Shown: positions 12,417 to 22,775 of the stretch, in pieces | How the letters are laid out: each line of letters starts with the position of its first letter | Position numbering within the stretch: position 1 is the stretch's first letter | Assembly (NCBI RefSeq): GCF_000003605.2 | Contig: NW_003126887.1 | Span: 236,216 to 261,923 of the forward strand | Source of the DNA: Saccoglossus kowalevskii | Lineage: Eukaryota > Hemichordata > Enteropneusta > Harrimaniidae | Direction: 5' to 3' | Length of the DNA: 25,708 nt | Notes under the pieces: model-generated | Databases searched by the model: none | What the model was told of the DNA's origin: nothing | What the model saw: only the letters and a program-made list of their open reading frames with translations | Program-made: the position numbers and the translations under genes

Positions 12417-12471
12417 TCTTTCATGAGTCTGATTACCTCTGTTAGTATTGAATAAAAATGCAAACAGTAAA
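12417..12471. other. Non-repeat interruption near the right end of the array
   Basis: About 55 bp without 45-bp unit similarity (it includes catgagtctgattacc and gaataaaaatgc) separates the last regular unit from two degenerate terminal units (12472-12565). The degenerate units are consistent with poor homogenisation at an array edge. Confidence 0.7.
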
Positions 12472-12565
12472 GCGACAGCATTGCATTTTGTGTCATTCAA
12501 TTTGGATCAAGGTTATTTGACGCTTTTGCGTTGTGCGTCATGCCATTTTAAGGATGCTCATTTGT

Positions 12566-13465
12566 CAAAAAATATTTTGAGTACTTTGATAAATCGCGTT
12601 GAAAGAAAATTTGTCATTTGCAATGTGATCGTTCCCGGATTTGTTTCAATAGTGGTGAAGAAACTTTTCAACTACAAACCCACTGTGATTTGGATCTCGT
12701 AAGAACATTTTTAACCAGTATGTCTGAATCAACATTCGTCGTGTTAATTCTAGTGTACCAGCCACAGTTACAACCATAATGTTATGTATAGTACGTTCTG
12801 TTCTGTCGTTGGTTTTAATGTACATGAACAATATTATAATATTTTTGAGCAAAATACTGAATTACAGCAGTAAGTCTTTAGATTTAAAAATAATATAAGT
12901 CACATTAATTCCACTGTAAAGGAAATAAAATAGCAAAACAATAAAAAGTCATAATGTATTATAACATTAGAAGGCACTGTTCTGTGTATATTTGGCTACT
13001 GGAATATCTAGTTGGTTGGTGCTCGTTAAACTTTTGAATTATATATTTAATTTTTCCAATGGTTTATAAATGATTATATGACATTCCCAGTGAGATTGTG
13101 TATATTCAGGGGAACTTTAATAATTCTTAGCTAAAATGTTAACACAATTTTATTAGCACAAATTTCCACGGTGAAACAAGTGTTTTACAGACAAACGTAG
13201 GATTACAGGCTTGTAACAGCTTGGTAGAGATGTCCATGGATGGACTGAATAGCATGGATTCGTGTATGTACGCGACTTCGCTTTCCATAAACAAGTCTTC
13301 ATTGGTGTGATAACACCATGCCCATACAATCTGCTAGCAAAGACTAAATATTTGAGATGGGTCTGATATACTCGGTGTGCAAATTGTTTACAAAAGAAAC
13401 AGTTTTTTATTCGCCCAACTTTGGAAAGTAAAAGCAAACCCATGAACGGCCACGAGCGTAAGTGC
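12566..13465. other. Spacer between array and SELENBP1-like gene; no gene seen
   Basis: AT-rich sequence. The longest open frame (96 codons, minus strand, 13153-13443) has no recognisable similarity or motif, and I do not call it a gene. The first coding exon of the downstream gene was not found here. Confidence 0.5.
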
Positions 13466-13520
13466 TGACGTCAGGTAACCAAGGGAAATAGAACAAGCAA
13501 CGGGATAGTAATCGACCAAT
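13466..13520 (+). promoter_or_regulatory. CRE palindrome and CCAAT motif upstream of the first visible exon
   Basis: A perfect TGACGTCA (CRE/ATF-type site) lies at 13466-13473 and a CCAAT at 13516-13520, about 100-155 bp before the first recognised coding exon. That exon is preceded by a splice acceptor, so this may be an intron or an upstream non-coding exon rather than a core promoter. Motif matches alone are weak evidence; another TGACGTCA occurs at 20260. Confidence 0.3.
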
Positions 13521-13621
13521 CGTAATGCTGGAACCGTAACTTGTAATACCGGCCTCTTGTGGCTTGGTGCGCCATGACTAACTTACCGCGGACGTAACGC
13601 ATCTTTCTCATTACTTTTCAG

Positions 13622-13794
13622 CCATTAACCACCCAGGACGTGGACCGGGATATGCCACTCCGTTGGCGGCGTTCAAGTCAGGCGTCAGGGAGGAGATTGC
13701 CTATGTAGCGTGTATCTATCGCACGACAAAAACAGAGAAACCGGATTTTATAGCAACCGTTGACATTGACCCCAGGTCAAGCAATTACTGTCAG
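13622..13794 (+). CDS. SELENBP1: SELENBP1 exon: N-terminal segment
   Basis: The acceptor is ttacttttcag and the donor cag|gtatgt. The frame reads [14 protein letters not shown] through [11 protein letters not shown] and ends in phase 0. The cysteine four residues after DPRSS-type residues (YCQ) corresponds to human Cys57, the residue implicated in selenium binding. Upstream in the same frame a stop lies at 13579-13581 with no intervening ATG, so initiation must come from an unseen upstream exon encoding roughly the first ten residues. Confidence 0.92.
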
Positions 13795-16700
13795 GTATGT
13801 AGAACAATCGAACGGCCACATTTGGGTGGGGGGGGGGGGGCGCTTTAACGTGTTATCAAATTTCACATGTACACGCTTAATGTGTTTCAATGAATCTAAC
13901 TGACAAAAAAATTTAAAAAAAAACTGCATCCAAATAAACAAATAATAATAAATATTATTGAAAATCAAAAGTAAGACCTACTACAAAAGCACAATTGTTC
14001 TGCGTAGAAAAGACGCCATTTTTATATTGTTTTAGCATGTCACACACAAACGTAAAATTCCCGTCATCGTTAAACATGTGATTCAGGAAAATAAAATACC
14101 CGGACTGTTTCCCAATTCGTCTGATAACGCCGGGACCACCCTTGTATTACGCAACTAACATCATTCACCCACAATTCATCAGATCATCCACCGCTTACAC
14201 ATGCCATATTTGGGCGATGAGCTGCATCATACCGGGTGGAATGCATGTAGTAGTTGCTATGACAACTGTTGTAGAAAAAGAAACCGTTTGGTGGCGCCAT
14301 GTCTGTGTTCCAGTCGAATCTACTTGATTGACACGGAAACTAAACCAAGGCGCCCATCCATCGCAAAGGTAAGGTCACATGTCTAATGTCACTGTATTTT
14401 ATTAATATACGCCAAGAAGTTTAATAATGCTTTTCATCATTCAAGTTGAGATCGAATAAGAATTATCCCCATCAAACCAAATTCTAGAAATGTCACCTGC
14501 CCTTTTGCTGCAAATCGACATCAAATACATACATAAGCTCGGCCGGAAAATAGACTAGATTTCGGGCTACACTCTAGCCAAAGGGAAGTGGTCAAAATCT
14601 AATCACCTCTAAGACTCATGGCACCAAACACAATTCGAGCATGTACCTAAACGATTGGCGTTTAATAGGTACTAGACAGTTGTATATTATTTACTATTAA
14701 ATTCCGATGTAAGTGTCACCTTGTATTCACTTTCATATTATGTCAGGTGACCTCAGCGGAAACAACTACAGCGTCATGTAAAATACGTGGATACAACAGC
14801 CAAGCCTGGCAAAGTAGAACTGTATATGGCCATATTTATCTTTAATACAAGATTGTTTTAGATATCATATAATCTATTTTTCCACGCCTTTCCGCACTTC
14901 TTATCCGCACTTCTTGGCATTTGAAGGTCGGAACTTTGCTTCCAGATAAAACATTGTGTTACTATAATAATGGGAAATAGTGTTTCAAATAGAGTTGTTC
15001 ACCTCTTTTACTTATGTTCAATTTATCTGTTCAAGGTGGAAATTAACAAAGAATGTTGCTGATCCTGCTGCTGAGCTTTACTTGGTGCGCCATAATCAAC
15101 AAGAAGTATGTCTGACATAATGCGGTAGATTCCACCTGAATGAAATCGTTAATTTCCGTGGGGAAAAAAACAGATTATACTTACCACATTATCTACAACC
15201 ACGATTCATCGTGTATAGCATTGTGCGTATACTTAAATAGGTTTTTAACAAACCTACTACTTTTTTTTATTTTATTTAAGGCGAATACGGCCAATCATTG
15301 CATGTATGGGATTGGACCACACATAAACGAATACAAGATATTGACCTTGGGCCGGAAGGCATAATGCCATTGGAAATTCGATTCCTGCATGACCCGACCG
15401 CTGCCGAAGGTTTCGTCGGCGCCGCTTTCTCCAGTAACGTTATACGATTTTACAAAACTAAAGTGAGTGACAAGAAATGTCATTATCAAACATTTTCTAT
15501 AGTTGAATTATAAGGCGTGACAGAGAGTAAACATGTGTTCGGCCAACGGCAGCAACACAATGTGTTTTTGAAATTCGTGAAAAATAAGTTTTTAATAAAT
15601 ACCCTAAACAGGCAAGTTGCTGGTTGGTTGAATTTAGAAATGACGCAATAATTAATACCATAAATGATTGTGTAACATCGAGTGAAGCACTGTAACAGGA
15701 ATTTGACAGAAATTTGATTAATGCTCACATTTAATTTATTTCAGGATGGTAAATTTGCTACTGAAAAAGTGATCGACGTTCCTGACAAGAAAGTGGAGGG
15801 CTGGTTATTACCGGAAATGCCAAGTATTTACACAGATTCACAGTCAATACGTCCCAATTCACATTCGTCCCAACACATTCGTCCCACAAGTCGATTCGAC
15901 CCAATTCACATTCATCTTATTTCACATTCGTCCCATTTTTTTTATTTTTGGTCATCATTTCGAGCAGGGTTAATGTTGTGTGCAAGAGGTTGACATCGAC
16001 GTAAAAGTTTATATTAGTCATATTTTATTTTTCCTTTCCGTCACTAGAACCGTGGTATAACCCAACGTTGGCAAAAACAAAATGGCGTAACAAACAATTA
16101 CGCATGCCAGTGTACGGTGAGCATGTGAACAGTTTGTTGTTTGGATCTTTTTGTGCTTCTTTGGCGAGTTAGTGGTGAGCTAACATTAAATCTGTCGAAT
16201 CGACTTTGCGACAAATCGACTTGTGAGACGAATTGGCTTTGGAACGAATTTCGATATAGTGAACTAAAAGAAAGATCGAACAATCATCGCCTAAGCAGCA
16301 GCGGTGAATACGCTGCTCCAAATATTAAAAAAAAATCTTGTCATGAGAGGACACTCCCGTTTTGAATGGACATTAATGTGGTCTATATCAATCACAAGTT
16401 AAAACTTTAGAAATGTATATTTTCTCTAAGATACCACCCCGCCGGTCCAATAAGTCGCGCCACGCCCTCTTTGTGTCCGTCTTGTTATTTGTGATCTGTG
16501 GTTATTCGCCAATAACAATAATTTCCAGGAAATTGTGATATATTTCAAATTAAATATGTCTGTAGAGGGTGCATGTACGTTTGTAGTGACACTCATTAAA
16601 GTGGCATTGCCCACGAACATTCGAATATGTTCACCCTGTAGAAACAATGGCCTAACTTAACTATTAGTTTATTCTTCCCGTTTTCTAGGTTTAGTAACCG

Positions 16701-19082
16701 ACATAGTGCTTTCATTGGATGACAAATATCTCTACTTTACCAACTGGTTACATGGAGATGTACGCCAGTATGACATCACAGACACAAGAAATCCGCGATT
16801 GGTTGGACAGGTACGACTAGGATTGTGTTGGTATACATCATGTTGTTAAAGTTTGTCCACAGTCAAAATGATTCAGTTTTACTTTTAAAGTTCCCGCTGT
16901 GGGCAATAATTTTGTTTTTAAATGAATGTTTGTGCCAGGCGACAGTTCCTGGCATTGAAAGTCACTATTGTATCTCCTATCTCACTATTGTATGTGCAAT
17001 TGCAAGTGCTGACACATAGTGCATTTTGGCCCCAGAAGTCATATTCATGGTTGGGACTACATGACAGGGCTGTGTGGCCATCTCTCTATCAAATGGCAAT
17101 TTTAATGCGATATCCTGGGGTCAACACAAGCACATGCGGACCTTAACCAAGGTTCCCCAAAGTCGCATTCTTGAGTGAATAAATCTCGGCCAGTGGAATT
17201 GGCCTTCCCATTGAGTCTGTGGTACACTCACCCAGTGTAGGGGTGGACCATTTTGATGTTCAGCCTAAGGTAGGATTTGAACTTGGGTCACGAGTCTGAC
17301 AACCACCAGGCTACCAGTGACCGGTGTGGGCAATAATTGAATACACATATATGTTTCGGTTTTCAGATTTTCCTTGGTGGTAGTGTAACAACAGACAGTG
17401 GTGTGAAAATAGTTGAAGACAAGGAAATGACATCACAGCCAGATCCACTGTACATGAATGGTAAACGCATTGCAGGGGGTCCACAGAAGATACAACTCAG
17501 CTTGGATGGTAAAAGACTGTACGTCACCACGTCACTATACAGCGCATGGGACAAACAATTCTACCCTGACATGATCGAGTAAGCATTCATGCATCTTTAA
17601 AATTGTGAAAATAGGGACATGTTAGGAAGCATGGCACACTTCATGTGCGTCACATCCGGTCGGTTTGTGTGCATATACATCACGTACTACATTCCACATC
17701 CTGTCCGTTTATCAGTTAAAGTCAGAAGGTCGTCACCTACGCACACACGCTGGAATTGAGTCCCAAGCGACGATAACAATACACGCTAAAAACGTAAAGA
17801 CTCATGGGTAGACGCTTGTTTGTAAACAATGACACGCTATGGCCATCAACGCATGCGCAGGTGACGACTTCCCCCACTTTAAAGGAAACATCAATCCAAA
17901 CAACATAATGACCCCTGAAGAAAAAGCTCCACAAATGTACAGTAGGAGAATGCAATTTACAGTTTTTTTTTATATCACTTTTAGTTCTCTAGATATTCAA
18001 CTTTATATCAGTATTATGTACTCGGCCATCTTGATTATGGCTAAAGTATGACATATCCACTGTTGTCAGAAATTGAGAAAATGATTTCATCTATAATTTC
18101 AAAAGTTTAACTTCAAATTGGCTGAAAGTTTAGAGATTGGTAGCATACATGTTACATGTACTGGTGCCCTCCATGTTTATAAAATAGTTGTCATGAAAAC
18201 AGAACTGAAAATATCTAATTTTATGTGTTTCGACCAAATTATCAAATTTCCTTATATTATATTGTATACAATTTATCAATGTGAGTAGGTTATATAAGTG
18301 ATATATTACATGTTGCCCACAAAAAAGGGTACACAAAAGTGTCATTTTATATTTCACGACTAAAATATCGAGTTTTATTTTTTTTAACGTTTTTAGCAAT
18401 ATCTTCACTTTATGTGTATCTGTAATATTCCAATTTGCACTACTATAATTATATACATGAGTAATATGCACAACGAACATTCGCATCAGTATTACTCGTG
18501 TTGTTGGTGAAATAATTTTCTCAATTTTTGACAACAGATTCTATGATGTCATACTTTACCTAAAATCCTTTGTTTGAGAATCAAGATGGCTGACTACATA
18601 ATAATGATATAAAGTTGAATATCTAGAGAATTAAAAGTGATATAAAAAAAACTGTAAATTGCATTCTCCTACATTTTGTGGACCTTTCTCTTTAGGTGTC
18701 ATTATGTTGCTTAGACTGATGTTTCCTTTAATCATTATAGCAGGACAGCATACTCCATTTTCATCACATAATTTCCGTATATAAGTACATTACAATAATG
18801 GTAGTACACACCTTACATATCTTGTCAAGTGCATTGTAGGATAGTACGTTGTATGAAAAACCATCGATAAACAATATGGATATTTTTTGGTTTTATTTTA
18901 GGCAAGGCAGTGTTATGCTTCAGGTCGATGTCGATATAAAAACTGGTGGACTGACACTTAACAAGGACTTCCTGGTGGACTTCGGCAACGAACCCGACGG
19001 ACCGGCCCTGGCTCATGAAATCCGATATCCGGGTGGAGACTGCACTTCTGATATTTGGTGTACTCACACAGCAGATATGTAG
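13622..19082 (+). CDS. SELENBP1: Selenium-binding protein 1 / methanethiol oxidase homologue, split gene, incomplete
   Basis: Seven coding exons on the + strand together encode about 378 residues; vertebrate SELENBP1 has about 472. The family protein oxidises methanethiol to formaldehyde, hydrogen sulfide and hydrogen peroxide, and is mainly cytosolic. Diagnostic segments in order: [101 protein letters not shown] and [11 protein letters not shown], ending SDIW plus seven residues. The cysteine at the human Cys57 position (NYCQ) and the CSSC motif are kept. Introns are GT-AG with matching phases except between 14368 and 15281. There about 100 family residues (human roughly 121-221) are missing, and direct joining would shift the frame. 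The ATG exon is also not visible. It could be a real gene with an assembly deletion, or a recently disabled paralogue. Confidence 0.93.
13828..13840 (+). repeat. Poly-G tract (13 G)
   Basis: A run of 13 G about 33 bp after the donor site of the first visible SELENBP1 exon. G-runs just inside introns can influence splicing, but this one is probably a simple length-variable homopolymer. Confidence 0.9.
14183..14368 (+). CDS. SELENBP1: SELENBP1 exon: CSSC-motif segment
   Basis: The acceptor is caattcatcag and the donor aag|gtaagg; 186 bp is exactly 62 codons, phase 0 at both ends. It reads [25 protein letters not shown] and [20 protein letters not shown], matching the family continuously from the previous exon. 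CSSC matches the conserved cysteine pair at human 80 and 83. Confidence 0.95.
14369..15280 (+). other. Intron lacking the expected central SELENBP1 exons
   Basis: I searched all three forward frames by eye for the central block of the family (the HTSH, glycine-rich KGNGKGG, YDFWYQPRHN and STEW neighbourhoods) and found none. The flanking exons require 3n+1 further coding nucleotides: the left exon ends in phase 0, while the right exon starts with the last two bases of a codon. This interval is otherwise AT-rich non-coding sequence. Confidence 0.75.
15281..15462 (+). CDS. SELENBP1: SELENBP1 exon: VWDW / PLEIRFLH segment
   Basis: The acceptor is tttatttaag and the donor aaa|gtgagt. The exon begins with two bases of a split codon, then reads [24 protein letters not shown] and [18 protein letters not shown], ending in phase 0. 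These are among the most conserved blocks of the family. Read in the frame given by direct splicing from 14368, it hits a stop at about 15362-15364. Confidence 0.95.
15745..15823 (+). CDS. SELENBP1: SELENBP1 exon: GWLLPEMP segment
   Basis: The acceptor is aatttatttcag and the donor cca a|gtattt (phase 1). It reads [16 protein letters not shown] then [10 protein letters not shown]; the split serine codon is completed by the next exon. The upstream boundary is phase 0, continuous with 15462. Confidence 0.93.
15849..16245. repeat. Degenerate inverted repeat in an intron (ACGAATGTG-type arms)
   Basis: 15849-15936 has repeated cgtccca / cacattcg words and cacaagtcgattcgac. 16194-16240 carries the reverse complement in degenerate form (gtcgaatcgac, aatcgacttgtgagacgaat), with one local duplication of atcgact. 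The arms are about 300 bp apart within the intron 15824-16688. This looks like the remains of a foldback MITE; the ends are not defined well enough to name target-site duplications. Confidence 0.6.
16689..16810 (+). CDS. SELENBP1: SELENBP1 exon: LSLDD / NWLHGD segment
   Basis: The acceptor is cgttttctag and the donor cag|gtacga. The first two bases complete the serine codon, then [31 protein letters not shown] and NPRLVGQ, ending in phase 0. It is an unambiguous family match; length is 122 bp. Confidence 0.95.
16898..17338 (-). mobile_element. tRNA-derived SINE with 14-bp target-site duplications
   Basis: A perfect 14-bp direct repeat tgtgggcaataatt flanks the element at 16898-16911 and 17325-17338. 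Inside, on the minus strand from 17324, the head reads like a tRNA: an A-box-like tagcctggtgg (17303-17313) and a B-box-like agttcaaatcc (17272-17282), the RNA polymerase III internal promoter. The 3' end lies at the left, where the minus strand has an A-rich tail next to the duplication. Length is about 413 bp. It sits in the SELENBP1 intron in antisense orientation. The family name is unknown. Confidence 0.88.
17367..17578 (+). CDS. SELENBP1: SELENBP1 exon: [16 protein letters not shown] segment
   Basis: The acceptor is cggttttcag and the donor ga|gtaagc (phase 2). It reads [43 protein letters not shown] and [15 protein letters not shown]. It is 212 bp, with the last glutamate codon split with the next exon. 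It is the best conserved exon in the window. Confidence 0.96.
17879..18731. mobile_element. TTAA-flanked foldback MITE
   Basis: TTAA at 17879-17882 and at 18728-18731 flank an 845-bp element whose ends are inverted: aggaaacatc at 17883 and gatgtttcct ending at 18727. The arms extend far inward, with gagaatgcaatttacag, tatatcactttta and ctctagatattcaac on the left and their complements at about 18605-18675. Total arm length is roughly 180-200 nt. There is no transposase frame. TTAA duplication is typical of piggyBac-type transposition, so a non-autonomous piggyBac-like element is likely. It lies in the last SELENBP1 intron. Confidence 0.85.
18902..19082 (+). CDS. SELENBP1: SELENBP1 terminal exon
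   Basis: The acceptor is gttttattttag. One base completes the split glutamate, then [46 protein letters not shown] and seven extra residues (CTHTADM) before TAG at 19080-19082. Family members usually end within a residue or two of SDIW, so the short extension is either real or reflects a missed donor at 19058 (tg|gtgtac). Confidence 0.93.
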
Positions 19083-21891
19083 ATACCGGAAATATTAGAA
19101 GTCATAGGATTCACGAGATTTGGTTAACACCTAACACCATTTTTTTTTGCTGCAGCTTATTGTAATCTAGTTATAACATATTAAAATCAGTTTAGTCTTT
19201 TTTATTACAATAACAATGCATGCCAGGGGGAACTTGGCGCCAGGTTTATAGCCACTCAGAGCAAGATTCGTAGGCACTCAGAGCCAAAACAAATTTGTTA
19301 TTTTATATTTCAACCTTGGCCTTACACTATTACAATTCCAGATTCAGTTAGTGAGAGAGATCCAAACTGTAATATCTCTAAGAATTTTGTTCCGTTTGAG
19401 TATTGTACTATCCACCTAAGATAGTCTAGATGTTTGTTATATTTTCGTCTTAAAGTGTAAAAAATATCATTGTCGTTCTAAACCAAACATACTGATATGT
19501 TTAGTTATGTGCATCCATGTAAATTATGCAAATGTGTAGTTTTCGGTGATGTGAACATATTTCTCACTTTGCAGAGCTCCGAAAACTTAACAGAGGAATA
19601 AAAACATGTAGCTTTAAGCCTGCATTATAAATGGGTATTAACGTTCATATGCAAATCATTAATTCAATAAATAACAAAACAGATAAATGGTCATTGTCAT
19701 ATTGTACATGGAATATTTGATTTTTCTAATGTTTTGCTGTCTCAGATGCGGCAGGACCTGGAGATGCCTACACCCAGTACTTCCACGGACGTGGCCCCCC
19801 ATTACAAAACATTGTACACACGAAGTAGAGTTGAATAAATATTGACTGAGGTGCAGTAGTCAATTCAGGAGAAAAAAAAATGAATATTTACTGAAATTGT
19901 TTCAACTTTGATTTGAACATTGAAAATCGGCGCATTTAAACGTTTCTGAGTACAAATCGCAAAACCTTTGCTTTTTCATCTTAAAAGTATCTGTGATGTG
20001 GTTTTTACTTTATTTTAAAGTTTTGGAAAACAGAGTTGTCGTATGTAAATGACGTAAATTAAACGCTGTTCTCTCATTTTCACCCAGTTCCAACAATTTG
20101 AAATTTTGATATGATAGTTATAATATTTTTTTTGAAAACGTTGACAGACATATGGTTCCATTCAGAATTTGTTTCCACAAGCTTGATATTTCTAGATTAC
20201 ACATTCGTGTAATAGCAAGCACAATTGTATAGCTTATGTAAATGTAAATTCCATTGAAATGACGTCAGAGGAACATCATACTTATATTTTGTCCTGCAAA
20301 TTCGAAATATAATAGGAGTAATTATAACAAAATGTATTTTATTTACACTTTGAAGTATTATGGTAATTATGATGTCATTTCTAAATTCATCCAACCAACC
20401 ATATATTGGCTTGTGTGGCTTTGCAAAAACCATTGGGAACATGGAGCGATTTGTCAAAATATTTGAAAATGAAAAATAAATAATAAAATTTGCTCGTTTG
20501 CTCATAGACCTTAGAAAACAGGGACATGCAACTTCTGTCTGAGACAAAGGAAAATCCAGTTTCCTGTGTGCAACGTGGGTTATAATCTCCTGTATAGATA
20601 ATCCCATTAATACATATACCTATACATCTAAAACAGTTTTAGTTGTTACCTTTCTACTCTTTTTTATATGTTTATGCTGTGCCAATATTCACATTTGTTA
20701 GTGTATAACGGGTGCACTATGCTATATCTGTTCTAAATATGAACAGATATACTTGTTATAATGACACAGATTTTGAAATTAATTGAAAAATCATTGTAGA
20801 AAAAAACACTAGATATACAATGATCGTTCATCATTTTGGCTTACTCCACAAATTTATTGGACCTAACTACTGCCAAAATGACGGTTACTGGTCACATTAA
20901 ACATTTAGTCTTTCATGTTACTGTTTTACCTTCAAATTCACTTGTACTACACAAATGGGGTAAATACCGGGAGATAGTCTTTGTATAAAGAGGTGGCTGA
21001 CACAGGTTTGATTGTATATTAAAAATGATAAACGTCTACGCAACCATAGTTTCGCTTTGTTGAAGACCCATGAGACATATTGCATGGAAACATTCCTAAG
21101 AACAAACGTGCTCCAGGCTGGGACGTCGGCAAAATACAACTCCATCTGGGTCTATGACTTAAACATAGATCCAGCAAGACATGCTTTTCTAAAAGAGCAC
21201 AAAGCTTCGGGGTTCAGCCATGTTAAATTCAGAAACATTGAATATACCATGCTTTAGAATAAATATTTTGCATGACCGATCTTATTATAGAGGGTGTTGC
21301 GTCGAGTTCGTCGTCGAGGGCGCTGAAACCAAAGACTCAAAGAGGTTGCAGAGTACATTCGTTTTTTATCGTACGTTGCTTTGTAAATAGGTGTTTCTAT
21401 CAACCATGTAAACAACTATTATAAGTATTCTTCAATTTGATTACGCATCTAACAGTTTCACCTGCTTTACCACGTCTCAATTGATAACATGTGTTAATAA
21501 TGACGAAGATTTACATTTCTGCAACGTCCTTTAAAATAGCTTTCAGAGCAGTATGGGACATTAAATTAGTGTTGAATCCCATATTTACTGGGTAAGACAA
21601 TCTTTCTTTTGATAGTCACATAGATTTTCAAGATGGCCACCACTTATTTAACCTATTTGTAAAATAACTTAAATAACTCGTGTGCGGGTTTTTACTAACA
21701 TAAAATGTCATACCATTGGCTAAGACCGTTTAAGCAAGTTTGCTGCAAAGAATACCCTATATACATAGTGTACTGCGTGTATAAGCATTTCGTTCAATTT
21801 AACAGAATTTCAAATTCATTATGTAATTAGAATAATGACGTTATTTATCAAGTTCTACGCGTTGAACATACTATTACGAGTGTGAAGACAG
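19083..21891. other. 3' UTR and intergenic sequence; no further gene seen
   Basis: AT-rich. A few open frames reach 75-136 codons (for example minus 20197-20607 and plus 21012-21257), but none shows a recognisable family, splice context or bias. A second TGACGTCA palindrome occurs at 20260-20267. Confidence 0.5.
19597..19602 (+). terminator. Candidate poly(A) signals of the SELENBP1-like gene
   Basis: The first AATAAA after the stop lies at 19597-19602, about 515 bp downstream. Further AATAAA hexamers lie at 19666 and 19834. Any could serve as the cleavage signal; sequence alone does not choose between them. Confidence 0.4.
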
Positions 21892-22480
21892 CGTACGACT
21901 CGATTCGCGTACAATTCACGTACGTTTGATACTTCAACTGGAATACAAAACAATGTACCTATATTTTACGCAAATGTTGATATATAGCAATTTCAGCTAA
22001 TTTAACAATATTTTTGTGCGGTAAAATCGGAATCAATTGACTATTTTCTGTGGAAATCAAGGTCATAAATACTTTATAAAATAGTGCGCATGTCAGTTCC
22101 TTGACGCATCTGGGAATGCACGGGAGGTCAAAGGGCAATGATCATAAATATAAAATATCATCAACGTCCTTGTTTCAAAGATTTTATTTGTTTTTAAATT
22201 GTATGGTGATAATTTGAGACTTCATATTTTTATTACATGATTCATGTTCTTTTAAACATATTTATGTGTTTCTCGTGTGTTTCTATGGCTATTTTATACG
22301 TCATTTCCGATATGAGCGAGACTGTGGGACGATTTATAACTGTGATTTTCTCCAAAAAATAGGTTGATCGCTATTTTGCTTACACAAAATATGCTATATA
22401 TCAACATTTGCGTGAATTATAGGTATTTCAATGGGAGTATCAATCGTACGTGATTCGAACGCGAATCGAACGACAATCGT
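21892..22480. repeat. Foldback element with arms of about 160 nt
   Basis: The left arm (about 21892-22068) and right arm (about 22325-22480) are inverted copies. The best stretch is acgcaaatgttgatatatag at 21968, complemented at 22393-22412. Outer parts share cacgtacg and ttgatac, and inner parts share ttttgtg and gaaaatca-type words. The loop is about 250 bp and there is no coding frame. It is a likely MITE-type element; terminal duplications were not identified with confidence. Confidence 0.75.
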
Positions 22481-22775
22481 ATGTGAATCGAAATCGAATC
22501 GTATAAATTTAATGTTACAGGCTGTCGCAGTACTACTCATAAATTGCATTTACTGGAGAGTTTTTATTAGCGAGATCAATTATAAAACAAGAAATTTCGG
22601 AAATTAGTGAGCAAATTGAAGTTAATCTGTCATTTATGGTAAATGTAGCCATAGTAGAGTACCTGTGATGATGACATCATATTAGCACTGTAAAAACGAC
22701 ATAAAAAAGATTAATCATTAGTTGAGATATGACTGTTTAAATGATGTATGGTACGTTGTGAAAAGTATCTAACCA

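Larger units (their letters stand above)
3911..12565 (+). repeat. Giant 45-bp minisatellite array, about 190 units
   Basis: A head-to-tail array of a 45-bp unit. In order, a typical unit reads catttgacagctttg, then cattctgtgttatg, then ccatttggagcaaggt. Spacing is almost always exactly 45 bp. Exceptions are a recurrent 48-49-bp variant containing agctcagtcaatt and a non-repeat interruption at about 12417-12471. Because 45 is a multiple of three, two forward frames and one reverse frame lack stops in the consensus, giving long 15-residue-periodic open frames: forward HLTALHSVLCHLEQG-like and FDSFAFCVMPFEARS-like, reverse NDLASNGITQNAKLS-like. I read these as by-products of the period. There is no recognisable start context, splice structure or protein family. 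Confidence 0.97.

Noticed and set aside
3911-12565. CRISPR array
   Set aside because: Repeats abut with no unique spacers, and the window is clearly animal DNA.
13153-13443. 96-codon minus-strand open frame
   Set aside because: No recognisable similarity, composition bias or splice context; about the length expected by chance.
13574-13597. ATG at 13574 as the SELENBP1 start
   Set aside because: Its frame stops after seven codons, and splicing from gac|gtaacg to 13622 would need an intron of only about 30 nt.
18130-18534. 134-codon minus-strand open frame
   Set aside because: Lies wholly within the TTAA-flanked MITE and matches no transposase.
20197-20607. 136-codon minus-strand open frame
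   Set aside because: No domain recognised; low-complexity AT-rich stretches, no supporting context.
21012-21257. 81-codon plus-strand open frame
   Set aside because: The reading looks protein-like in part (SIWVYDLNIDPARH), but I recognise no family and see no acceptor or donor pair; kept only as a weak candidate.
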